From positions 20,158,956 to 20,222,955 of the forward strand of contig NC_052402.1 of NCBI RefSeq assembly GCF_009389715.1: a stretch of 64,000 bases of DNA. Direction: 5' to 3'. Positions within the stretch are counted from its first letter, which is position 1, and each line of letters starts with the position of its first letter. The DNA comes from Phoenix dactylifera. Lineage: Eukaryota > Streptophyta > Magnoliopsida > Arecales > Arecaceae. Below are positions 12,739 through 23,700 of this stretch, one piece after another. The position numbers and the translations under genes were made by a program. A model generated the notes under the pieces. It was not told where the DNA came from. It made no database searches and saw nothing but the letters and a program-made list of their open reading frames with translations.

Positions 12739-14440
12739 GTGATCATGAAGTTGAGAGGTCAAGGAGCTTCAAATGCATTGAGGAACCAAGCACTAGCTCT
12801 CGACAACTCACTCCAAAGTCCACCCCTTGCAGAACCGGCGGACCAAATTTTTCAAGTCCAATCAGAGCAATTCAACCTACTTGTCCAACAAGTCCAAGCA
12901 CTCACTGTGGCTGTTCAAGGCCTACAACAAGTAGAAGACCAGCCTCTACTCCCTCTTCACGAGTATAAGTCCTCAGGACGCCACTCGAGACGTCATTTTT
13001 TATAGAGCGTTGCCACCACCGAAGCTCCCACCGAGCTCGACGTCATTTTTCTGTAGAGTGTCGCCATCACCGAAGTTCCCACCAAGCTCGACCCCCAAGC
13101 CGAGAGGCTTGTTGCGCATCCATTATCATGAGAGCTCGTATCGAAGCCTAACGCCTCGAGCACGGGAGCACCCATCTGTGGCAGGGTCTGCCCCATGCCG
13201 AGCTGCAACATGAGCCCGACCCGAGCTTGGCAGAAAAGTCAAGGACTTGGAGCGGCAGATACAGATATTTCGGGACCGAGCCTCGAAGCGAGATGCCGAC
13301 CTCGACTTTACAACAGAGTCTCCATTCCCTCAATGGATCATGGATGAGTCAATCCCCCAGAGGTTCAAGATGCCACAGATTGAGCAATATGATGGCTCAT
13401 CCGATCCTTTGGATCATTTGGAGAGCTACAAGGCCCTTATGACACTCCAAGGAGCCATAGACGCTCTACTCTGCAGAGCCTTCCCAACGACTCTCTGCAA
13501 GGCAGCTCATCTTTGATTCTCCAGAGTAAAGCCCAGCTTGATTCTCTCCTTCGAACAACTAGGCAGGCAGCTCGCCACCTATTTTGCCGCTAGCCGGCAT
13601 CAGCGCCGGACCTCAAACTCCCTCTTTGCCATCAAGTAGAAGGAGGGAGAATCCTTAAAAGACTACATCAATCGCTTTACCTCGGCCACATGGGAGGTTC
13701 GCGATCTCGACCAGTCAATCGCCATGTCAGCATTGAAGACTGGAGCTCGGTCCTACAAATTTCTCTTCTCCATCAAGAAAAGCTTCCCCGCCGACTTTGT
13801 TGAAATGTTGGCCTGAGCTCGCAAGTACGCCAAGACTGAGGAAGCCATGGCCTCTCGGCGGGAGGCAACCGAACGACCTACCAAGATGCAGAAGAAGCGC
13901 CATGAGGAGCGCTCCCAACTAAGCAGCAAATTTTTCTAGCATGAGAAAGAGCCTAGCTCGCCCGAGGTCTTCCCTCCAAAAGTTTCAGACATACACTCCC
14001 CTCACATCCACCCGAGCAGAGATCCTCATAGAGATTGAGGGTCAGGGCTATCTCCGACCTCCATTGAGGATGTGACCGATAGAGTTGCGGCAGTGCTCGA
14101 AAAAGTACTGCCACTTCCACCAAGATCGCGGCCATGATACAGAGGATTGCTACGAGCTCCATGATGAGATCGAGGCACTTATCCACCGAGGTCGGTTGAG
14201 TTGTTTTATCCGTGATCATGCCTACAGGAGAGAGCTCGAGGAACAAAATCCAATGCTGCGTGAGGAGCAAAATAACAACTGACCTCTCGCAAGCATCATC
14301 AATACCATCAGAGGGAGGGCGAGTAAATACACTTGAAGCATCGAGCTCGGAAGAAGGAGCTCCCTCAAAACATCCGTGCACTGCAGAAGTCATCTCCCTT
14401 TCCAATGAAGACCAAAAGGGCGTTGAGCCCTCTTTATGAT
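12739..14440 (+). pseudogene. Gag remnant of the Tat-like element
   Basis: Conserved gag text is spread over several frames with stops. 'PQIEQYDGSSDPLDHLESY' near 13375-13435 matches the start of the plant gypsy gag domain. 'GESLKDYINRF' follows near 13650. 'KYCHFHQDRGHDTEDC' at about 14105-14152 is the Tat-type zinc-binding box (C-x2-H … H-x4-C). The product would be the structural capsid protein packaging element RNA. At least five in-frame stops or frameshifts make it non-functional. Near 14630 'AYNTILGQP' looks like a scrap of the protease-RT linker. Confidence 0.7.
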
Positions 14441-14904
14441 GACGTTGTAGCTATTTTCTTTATCATTGCAAAGCTTTAAAAAGGATTTTAGTACATAATG
14501 GGAGCTCGGCTGACGCCTTATTTTATAATGCCTTCCGAAGGATAAGCGCTCCTCTGGCCAGATTCACAGGATATTCCATCCCAAGAAAGTACTATGAAGT
14601 TAAACCTTCTCGTGGCCCAGGTCAGTTCGGCTTACAACACTATTCTTGGCCAACCAAGGCAACAACAAGATCGGTCCAGCCTGGCAAAAGAAAATGCTCT
14701 TGGGTAGCCATGGATCCTGCATGATCATGGCTCCTCGACCTCGGGGGGCAGTGACGCGGCCCAAAGCTCAATGCCTGCCGCCTAACGGCCTCCAACGACT
14801 CCCAGCCGGTGCTGAGCTAAGTCCTGAGGGATCTCGAAGCTTGGGAGCTGTCAATATGTCTCCAAAAGGTATCTCCATCCCCAACGTTGCCCCCCTTATT
14901 TGTA

Positions 14905-15125
14905 TTCTCGAGCTCGTCTAAGTACTCGAGCTCTTCTACCCTCGAGCTCATTTAAGTGCTCGAGCTCTTATGCCTTCGAGCTCATCTAAGTGATCGAGCT
15001 CTTCGGTCCTTGAGCTCATTTAAGTGCTTGAGCTCTTCCGCCCTCGGGCTCATCTAAGTTCTTGAGCACTTCTGTCCTCGGGCTCATCTAAGTGCTCGAG
15101 CTCTTCTGTCCTTGAGCTCATCCAA
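14905..15125. repeat. 34-bp minisatellite inside the Tat-like element
   Basis: About 6.5 copies of a 34-bp unit run head to tail. Each has the core gagctcatctaagtgctcga followed by gctcttctgcc and a short linker, with GAGCTC and CTCGAG palindromes in most copies. The array abuts the next one at 15126. It lies between the gag remnant and the 3' LTR, where pol would normally be or beyond it. Confidence 0.8.
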
Positions 15126-15530
15126 GTGATCGACGCCATTTCAATGCTAATTCGACGCTAATTCGATGCCAATTCGACGCCAATTCGACGCCATTTGACG
15201 ACATTCAACGCCAATTCGACACCAATTCAACGACATTCGACGACATTCGAGGCCATTTCGACGCCAATACGACGACATTGGATGCCAATTCGATGCCAAC
15301 TCGACGACATTTGACGCCATTTTGACGCCAACTCGACGACATTTGACGCCATTTTGACGCCAACTCGACGACATTTGACGCCAATTCGACGCCAACTCGA
15401 CGACATTCGACGCCAATTCGATGCCATTTTGACGCCAATTCAATGACATTCAACTTCATTTCGACGCCATTTGATGCCAATTCGACGCCAATTCGACGAC
15501 ATTCGATGCCATTTTGACGCCTTCTGCGAC
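15126..15530. repeat. 11-bp-based minisatellite inside the Tat-like element
   Basis: Copies of a short unit aattcgacgcc and variants (aactcgacgac, atttgacgcc) repeat for about 400 bp. In the middle there is a higher-order 32-bp unit made of three variants (about 15299-15375). Long open frames on the reverse strand here are simply the repeat read as protein and are not genes. The 15531-15793 remainder is unique sequence up to the polypurine tract. Confidence 0.8.
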
Positions 15531-15793
15531 AACGCGCCCCGATCTGAGTGGGGGCACCCTGCTGAGTTTACGACAAGCCAAAGAAGGCCGTTGAAGTTGA
15601 CCTCGGAGCAGAGTCACTTAGCTCGGCTTGAACAACTCGACCTAAAGCCCTTAGCTCCAACTACACGAGAGGTACACCTACTCGGCACATACTTCTCTAA
15701 AGATACTTGGCTATATTACAGGACAATTAGTGATTGGACTACTTCCTTCGCCCAAGACAAAAGAAACCTTGGACTCGGAAGTCGGGGGGCAAA

Positions 15794-16683
15794 TGATAGG
15801 GGGCAAAATGGATCATCCTATTTTTCGGCATAAGTCACCCAATTTTGGCCAAGCCCACCTCAGAAGGTCGAGCTCAGAAGGCCAAATCCAGAAGGCCAAA
15901 CCCAGAAGGCCGAGCTCAGAAGGCCAAACCCAGAAGGCCGAGCTCAGAAGGCCAAACACAAAAGGCCAACTCCAGAAGGCTGAGCTCAGAAGGCCAAACC
16001 CAGAAGGCCGAGCTCAGGGGACCGACCCCAGAAGGCCGAGCTTAGAAGGCCAACTCTAGAAGGCCAAGCTCAGAAGGCTGAGCTTAGGAGGCTGACCCTA
16101 GGAGGCCGAGTTCAGAAGGCTAACCCAGAAGTACGAACTCCAGAAGGCTGAGCTCAGAAGGCCAAACCCAGAAGGCCGAGCTTAGGGGGCTGACCCCAGA
16201 AGGCTGAGCTCAGAAGGCCAACCTCGTCATCCACATGCTGCAACCATGCCCTGCAGCAGCCTCACCACACCATGCTTTGCTTGGCGGCCACGCCATGACA
16301 TATCAACCAGGAACCATACCCTGCAACGACTATCAACGCCTCACTATTTTCAAGAACGGACTGCACTACACGCCACAAGCAAGCTCTGACTGTGCGCTAT
16401 CTCCTCCTATGATGGGAACGGGCTATACCTCCGCCATCTGGATACTTCTACAGGGACTATAAATAGCCCCGTAAGGTAACGTAAGAGGGATTTTTCTTGG
16501 CTGGACCAAATATACCCCACTCTAACTTGAGTGTCGGAGGGCCCTCACCAGAACCCCACCGGTGAGGCTTTGTGCAGGTCCGTCGCTGTGCGGGAGGTGG
16601 CACTCGTCCTCTTCTTCCACTCACCGGCAGCTCCCTCGACTCCTCCGGCATGGTCACCCTCGGGCCAGATTTGAACCACAAAG
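15794..16683 (+). repeat. 3' LTR of the Tat-like element
   Basis: It begins tgatagggggcaaaatgg and ends accacaaag, where the 5' copy has accacaaca, so the terminal CA appears lost. It holds an expanded tract of cagaaggccgagctcagaaggccaaac units (about 15857-16215) and a TATA box ctataaatagcc at about 16457-16465. Length is 890 bp against 742 bp for the 5' LTR. Confidence 0.85.
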
Positions 16684-16739
16684 CTTATTATTTTATTACA
16701 CTGCACAAAACCATGCTAGACGGCTTACCACAACCTTCA

Positions 16740-18630
16740 TCGAGAGTGGAGAGGGAGCAAAGAAGAGAGGAGTTTTGAGAGAGTTAGGGCATCTAGTTTC
16801 CCTACGAGGCAGAGGAACAGGGAAAGTGGGGGCATATAAATGAAATTTATGCCCTCATTCAAAAGTTAATTCATAAGCTAAGTCTTGCGGCGCAAAAAAA
16901 TCTTTTCATGATGTCAAAAGCTACTCTCAATGCCATTTCAAGATAATGGCATCCAATGTATAGGGCGATGGCAAGGATAAATCTGCAAAATACATCAGCA
17001 CTGAACGTAAATATGCAAATTATAACTTCTTAAGGATAAACATAGAATTTTTTATAGTATGTGTGTGTGTGTGTGTGTGTGTTCCTTAATTGTTTCTATA
17101 TGGTGACCACAAAAATGGCTCAATCAGCTATTAAAAATTGAGAAAAGAGTCCCCACGTAAAAAAAATAAATAATATGTTTGGATCCATATTTTTTCTCTC
17201 TTTTCGAATAGATCCACTTCGTTTAAAATACATAGTGATTGTAGAATGGTTCCATGGCCGCTATACATGAAAACACGCGCATCTCCCTCATGTCAGTTCT
17301 TAACATGTTTAGATCCATGCTTTGCATCTTCATATAAGTAAGAAATGGAAAGGAGAAAAAAAAATTGGACCTTCTTCAATGGCATGAGAAACAAATGATA
17401 GATTTTTAACCTGTTCCTTAACCATGTTCAGATCTACTTTATGTACAAATGAACAATTTTCGCAAATTCCTTGATACATCTTGCTCCCAAACTATTTCTG
17501 AAGTAGGCAAAATGGTCCACAACATGTCCAATGATCCTCTTGAATCACATGATACTAATGAGAAGCTACGCTTGATTTTGAGGCTGGCTCATTAATCAAC
17601 TGCTGAAGTAATTAGTGATCCGAATCACTTAAAAGCTTTTTCTTTTTTAGAACCAGCGAAAACCCACCCAATTCACTGAGAAAAAAACTTTTAAGAATTA
17701 AATATATGTTTGAATGCATTAATGTTTTCAGATTTAATCAAAATATACCATCTTTACCCAAAGGACTGTCCAGCTATAGAGTTGGCTGACACACAGAAGC
17801 TGCCAAAACATTCACCCAGATACTGAGCACAGCAAATGAGATACTAGCTTGTAACCAACTCTGTTGCCACTCCTTCGTTATGCTGAACTGAACTGTATCA
17901 TAGTCGAAAACAGCTTTTGTTTATATTGATTACTTAGAGCCTTTTGGTATCGTCATTGCTTTGGTGTTTTTCTCTCTCTACGAAATAGTGAAATACCAAT
18001 AGATTGATATTGAAGTTAGGATTAGTACAAAACTTCTGCTGCGCTTTGCTTTTATTTTCTCTCCTTTTTGGAAGTAATAAATCTGTGCTTCCAAAAACTC
18101 GTAAAAAAAATAATTTAAAAAACCAGAAGGGTTTCATGGTGCAGATCATGCTGTCTAGTTCTTTTCCACTCTTGGCTTTTTAAAACAAAAACAGAGAACA
18201 AAGCAATACCAAGCAGGTCCTTAATTTTTATGATGTTGGCCAAGCATTAGATATCCCGTAGGACCAAATGAAGTTGTCAAAAATATCAGAAGCATTTCAA
18301 ACCCAAGAGAAACTTCATTAGTTTCTGATGAACAAAGCTTGATTTGACATCATCTGTTGAACAGGTCCACAAGTACAGATTATGCCTTGATACAATAGTA
18401 GAACTAAAAACTTACTTCCAACCAGAACATCATGAAATCTTGTTCGAGTCACAAGTTATACCTGGCTGAAGGAAGGGTAATTCAGTTGTATTCCAACAAA
18501 CACTTCTTGGAGCAGTGGATTTCTGTCTAATTCTGTCATCAGAACCTTTGCATGATGTGCATTTTTTTATACAAGTAAGTTTTCATATTCTAAGGAGATA
18601 CTTTCAGAAGCTGCTTGTCACAGCAAATCT
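16740..18630. other. Non-coding spacer with (TG)n microsatellite
   Basis: No gene or transposon end is recognised here. A (TG)n run of about 24 bp lies at 17058-17084. The last few hundred bases before 18633 should be the 3' untranslated region of the reverse-strand nucleoredoxin gene. Confidence 0.4.
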
Positions 18631-18632
18631 TC

Positions 18633-20648
18633 CTATAGTCCGCTGCTGCTAAAAGCACAGGAAGAATTATCAGTTTCTGCCTGTTTAGTTCCAGTACTTT
18701 CTCCTTCAGCCTCTCGGCCACATTTGAGATGTATCTCATAACCACATCCAAGGCACTGGTATGCCCAACCCAAGCCCTGCTCCTCACACTCACAGCATAT
18801 ATAAGGGCCACCCCCTCTGTTCTCTGAGACCAAATTAAGTATGTGACGGTGACCCACATGGTGAAAAGTGCTCGGGTAGCCCTTGGCTTCTTCATCCAAC
18901 TTCTCTTGAAGCAGCCTGATCTGAGCTTCAGTGAATGGAAATGCCATTTCCAAGTGCAAGTTTATCAGATTTCTTCCCTCCTTCGTAACGGTCTTTCCAT
19001 CAGGACCAATTATGATCAGAGCAGGAATTCCTTGGAGATCGAAGTAACGAGCTAGTGCTCTGGAGGACTCATCATTGTATGGCAATGCAAGCCAAGGCAT
19101 TTCACTGTAACATTGCAAGTACCCTGCTTCATCTTTGTCCATTGAAACAAACACTATTTCAAACTCCTCATTCTTTTCTTTCAGGTTGTCATATATCGAT
19201 GCCAACTTTGAAGTAAACTTTGTACACGGAAGGCACTCCTGAGCCGAGAAGTACAATCCTACTGTCTTCCCTACCAACTTTGAAATAGGTACCTGCAACT
19301 TTTATCTACAGTGAGCATCGATCCTACCAAAGGAAAGCACAACTCAATCCTAGGTTGCGATACTTTTACCTGCTGCTCATGACTAATCACGCAATCTCTA
19401 CCATGCAATGAAAGAAGCTTCTCTAAAGTTTGAGATGCATGCTTTGCTTTCTCGTCAGCCTCCAACTCCGCCATCCTCTCTGAAGTGAAAGGGAAAGCCC
19501 GGCATTCGTAGCGGTTGACAAGCTCCACGCCGTCAGTCCTTATCAGCTCCCCTTTTGAATTCAGAATTATTAGAGATGGAATACCCTCAATTTGGAATCT
19601 TTGTGTCAGACTTCTCCTAGATTTCAGGTCACTGAATGGTATTGCAGGCCATAGCATTAAGCTATGAAACCGCTCAAAGGAGGCATGATCTTCGTCAGAT
19701 GAAACATATACAACTTCAAATTCGGACCCCAGTTCTTTCAGCTGATGATACACACGGGCCAAGACTGGGGTGAAGGTCTCGCATTTCGAATACCAGTTCG
19801 CGGCGAAGTACAAACCTATAGTCTTTCCTTCTAATTCTTTAAGATCAACCTGTGGATTCTCATCATTGTCAAAGATCAGACCAATAAAAAAAAGAGATTT
19901 CAAAAGTAAATCCATGGATGATATGATTGCAATTTCTTTGTTTACAAAGCCCAAAAAAAAGGGACAAAAAGTTGGATCTGATCGATTTTTTTTTTTTTGA
20001 TTTAGGTCTGATGTTCATGGTTGCCTTAAATGGTTTACCACATGAATCCTTAGAGCACAGAACCATAAGGGAGCTAGAAGGCATGCAGCTAGATATTCCA
20101 AGAACCACAGAGTGCCAAAGAAATAAAGCAAAACCGATTTAATCATAAATTAGGAGAGAATTAACAAAGATTTCTATAAAGAATAGCAAACACTATTTAA
20201 GTATTCAATATCCTAAGAAGAGAGAACAAATTTATGATCTAAGAGCAACCCTTTCTTTCTAACTTGGCGTAAGTCCATGACCAAGGCTACATACACCAGT
20301 GTGGCTCGAGATATCAAAAAAAAAAAGCTTACAAAGATAAATCCTGTGGAGTTCAACTTTGAGTCCTGAGCATATCAACTTTTGACAAAAACCAGAGGGT
20401 GATTGCAACAAAAGACTATAGAAAGGAATCCATCACAAACTCTCTTATATATTTGGAAACCAGAACAATGAATCGGCAGTGAGAGACTCTAATTAGATAA
20501 GAAGAAGTGATACCACTAGAAAGAGCAAACAAGCAATCATACAGACCTTGTTTCCAGAGGGAGAGAGCAGGAAATCTGTGGACAAGACAGTGAAGAGGTC
20601 TATCCCATCTTCAGTAGCAGCGGCCAAACCAGTTTTTGGAGCGGCCAT
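18633..20648 (-). CDS. Nucleoredoxin (two thioredoxin-like domains plus DC1 tail)
   Basis: Reverse-strand exons are 20648-20547 (34 codons), 19849-19370 (160 codons) and 19292-18633, all joined in phase 0 at GT-AG sites. The product is 413 residues. Exon 1 begins with ATG at 20648 and ends just before the first thioredoxin-like domain. Domain 1 (residues about 35-190) has 'NWYSKC' at 52-57, so the first catalytic Cys is Tyr. Domain 2 (195-340) keeps a Cys pair in 'ECLPC' (213-217) but lacks the usual Trp. Residues 342-385 are a DC1-like zinc-binding segment ('HRH…CCEC…CLGCGYEIHLKC'). Family members are protein-disulfide reductases of the cytosol and nucleus linked to antioxidant defence. From memory, the WY-x-KC variant also occurs in grass nucleoredoxin 2-type proteins, so it may be a clade trait and not decay. 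Introns are 697 and 77 bp. Confidence 0.92.
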
Positions 20649-20759
20649 GTCCTCTGTCTCCCTCTGTACCTCTTCCCCACCTCTCGACCTCTCTCTTTCA
20701 CAACTGTACGTGCTTTATCGGCAAGGGGCAAGATATGGTCACCTGCGGTGAGGGCAGAG

Positions 20760-23700
20760 ATAAAATTTAGACACTAATTTCTATTTTTTATCTGAAAATA
20801 GAACATGGAGATCCCACCTTCTCTCAGGTTCTAGTTTTACTTCTTTTTCATTGGATAAACTTTTTTTTTATTTTCAATTTTTCTTGAAAAGTAATTTCTA
20901 GATTTTTCTAATTATGCTACTTTAAAAATAAAATGCAAAAATAGATCGTAAACAATAATGCTAACTCATTCATCACCGCTCACCATAGCAACCGCTATGC
21001 TTATTTGTTACTGTTCATCACCGACTACTACCACCTTCACCATTATTACTTATTACCGTAACCACTACTATAATCATTATAGTCGCTATCAACACATTAT
21101 AAAGAAATATCATTTTAAATTTTAAAATTTTAAAATAAAATAAAAATATAATTTGAAAACTAGATGTGATGCCAAATGCTATTTCATTAGCCCAAGATAT
21201 GGATATTGCTGCTTTCGAGGAGTATTGAGATAAAATTTAGATACTAACTTCTGACTTGTTAATATTAAAATTAGCATGAAGATTCAAAAATAATAAATAT
21301 ATAAAAAAGGGTAAATGAAAATAACAATAAGGAAGCTTGTAAGTGGCCAAAAGTAGTAAGAAAAAATTAAAGATACTGAGAAACAATAATATATCAGTAG
21401 AGATTGGGCTTGGATTTCTTGCAAATATAGAAGAATGCCAATAACGTGAGTTTGGATTAGCTAGTCAAATTATGTAAATAATTTATGATATTGCAGTAGC
21501 TTTACCAAGGATGTTGTTTTCGTTCTAATATTGAAATATAGTTTAAATTTATATAAATAAAATATTATTTGTTTATATGCAAAATATTCATACTAATTAA
21601 TAAATTTTGGCATACAATTTATCCATGTTTGCCACCTTAAAATTGAGAAAGCAATACATTCTTGGGCAAAAACTTTTCAAAATCTATATAATTTTATTAT
21701 TTATCAGTACTATGCATTTGATGTCCGCTGAGTTGCTAAATCGTCATTGGATTTTCATTTCTATGCCTTTACTATGGTACCATAAGTAGCATTAAGCCTT
21801 TGTTGGCTATGAAACACTGCCTTCTATTTTGGAGAAGCTATTTATATATTTCTTAATAATAATGATTTTTTTTTTTATTGTAGCTACACGAACAAAAGAA
21901 ATGTGTAGGCTACAATTGAGATAGGGATCGGAGCCATCAATCCTTCATCTCATTATCATAATTGGCCATACTTCTAGTCACATGCTTTATGCATGACCAT
22001 CCCTTTTGGGGATGAAGTTATGGTCTCCTCACCATTTCACGACATTCTATGCAATTATAAAACTCGTAATGCATATGAGTTTGAAATGTTTTCTTTTCAG
22101 GTCATTAAAAAGGTAGTTGTGACCTCAAATCTTGCATATGCATTAGTAGTCGTATCAATTAGCAATCTTTTGGTGAACATTTTGACATGAAACTTTTGTT
22201 GATATATTACATTCGAATCAAAAGAAAAACAAAAGAAGATTTTAAACTTAACAATCGATAATTGGTATCCTCACATAATGGGTTCGTTTTATGATAAAGT
22301 TCTTCTAGATTTTCTTATTTACATGGTCGTATCACAATATTTATATAGTGTTATTTAAGATCCAATACCACATACTCAAATGACATAATGATGCTGCCTT
22401 AGTTTTTTTTGATAAAAATCAGATTTATTATGCCAATCTACTGTAAATACATTTATAAAAATCAAAAGAAATATCTTGCATAGTGGCTCATAATATAATT
22501 TTTCTGTGATCAACTATATATATTATCTAGTCTATAGCACTATTAGCTTTCTGATAGACATATATCACCTCATAAGCCAATAAATTAGTCATCATTTTCA
22601 ATAATTTTGTCTCCAAAAATAAGTACTAAATTCTGATATGCAAAGCATTCAGAATATTTACCTTCAAATATTTCTATATAAATTCAATCATGGAACCGTA
22701 GCATTGGATAGACAAATATCTCCAGCTATAATTAGCACACTACTGGTGCTTCCAATGACAAAGCCTTTTCTACCCATCTTTTCCTCATTTTGAATAATAC
22801 CATTAAAATTAATTAAAAAACTAAAAAAGGTTGATGTTCAACAGAAATAAATTATATATGGGAACGTAGAATTTACGGCAAAGAAACTACAGATATTCTC
22901 AGCTATCAAAGATTCGTTTAATAGCTGAAACCTGTATAACTTTCTCTTTCTTAAAGTTAAAAGGGTCAAAATTGACAATTAATTAGACGTCGAAAACCGG
23001 GTGGCTTGGTGACCACGTGGCAACCACACATTTTTGACCTCGTTGGCTGCACGGCGATGGGTCAAGTCATCTTTATCTCTGGCCCGGCTCTTTTAGCTTT
23101 TTCTTTTTTTCTTGCTATGATTGCCTTAAAAAAAAAAGGAGCACATAGGCAATTAGAAAAATGGAACTTTTCCACCAATTCTACCCGTTACCCTGTTAAT
23201 TGTTATCTAGCGACATTTACCAGCAACCTTATTAAAAAACAATTATTCAAAAACTATAAGATATATTTAATGCATCATCAAAATTAAAATAGATGAAAAT
23301 AAAAATCGAAATGGATATATTCTCCGACACCTTTGGTTCATAACTGAAATCAGAATCGAAATTTGAATACCATTTTTCTCTCCAATTGAAGGGTTCAACC
23401 AAATAGTTGGAACAAAAAATTTTTTATGTTTATTTTTATTTTTTTAAAGCCCAACTTTCTTGGACCAAATATATTCTAAGTTTCTTAGAATCTATGTTAG
23501 AACTCGTTCACATCTGTTGATTTCTTCTTATCCTTTTTTTTTTTAGCATTCTGGTCCCCTTCCACTCCACTATGGATGGATCCATGAGCATCCCAAGAGG
23601 CCATTAGAGAGTGGTCCCTGTCCCGTGTCCCTGTGTTCGCCCGAACGCGCGACCACCACCCCTTGGAGGAGGAGAAACGACTTTTTTGTGCAACCGAGCA

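Larger units (their letters stand above)
11968..16683 (+). mobile_element. Tat-like Ty3/gypsy retrotransposon, pol-deleted
   Basis: Two direct terminal repeats (11968-12709 and 15794-16683) flank a 3.1-kb interior. The target duplication is cttat at 11963-11967 and 16684-16688. A primer-binding-type sequence tttggcgctagagg follows the 5' LTR directly, and a G-rich polypurine tract (agtcggggggcaaa) precedes the 3' LTR. The interior carries a broken gag with the H/C-rich knuckle typical of plant Tat-lineage gag. No reverse transcriptase or integrase is seen. After gag come two tandem-repeat arrays. The LTRs differ at roughly 10% in their unique part, so the insertion is old. Confidence 0.85.
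10830..16739 (+). mobile_element. Possible copia-type solo LTR, interrupted by the Tat-like gypsy element
   Basis: The left end reads tgttggaaataggc, like many plant Tork/Angela-type copia LTR starts. The right end reads …accacaaccttca, giving TG…CA. The flanks are tcaag (10825-10829) and tcgag (16740-16744), a possible 5-bp target duplication with one mismatch. Without the gypsy insertion the LTR would be about 1.19 kb. It holds a (GA)n run near 11655 and a TATA-like cataaatag near 11600. No internal coding region or second LTR is present, hence solo LTR. The orientation is assumed from the TATA position. Termini are inferred. Confidence 0.4.

Noticed and set aside
15147..15480. Reverse-strand repeat proteins rich in 'ELASNWRQ'-like units
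   Set aside because: An 11-bp minisatellite whose 32/33-bp higher-order units are near a multiple of three stays open by chance in several frames. It lies inside a dead retroelement and shows no start context.
14905..15530. CRISPR-like array
   Set aside because: The repeats are contiguous, without unique spacers, in a plant retroelement. This is a minisatellite.
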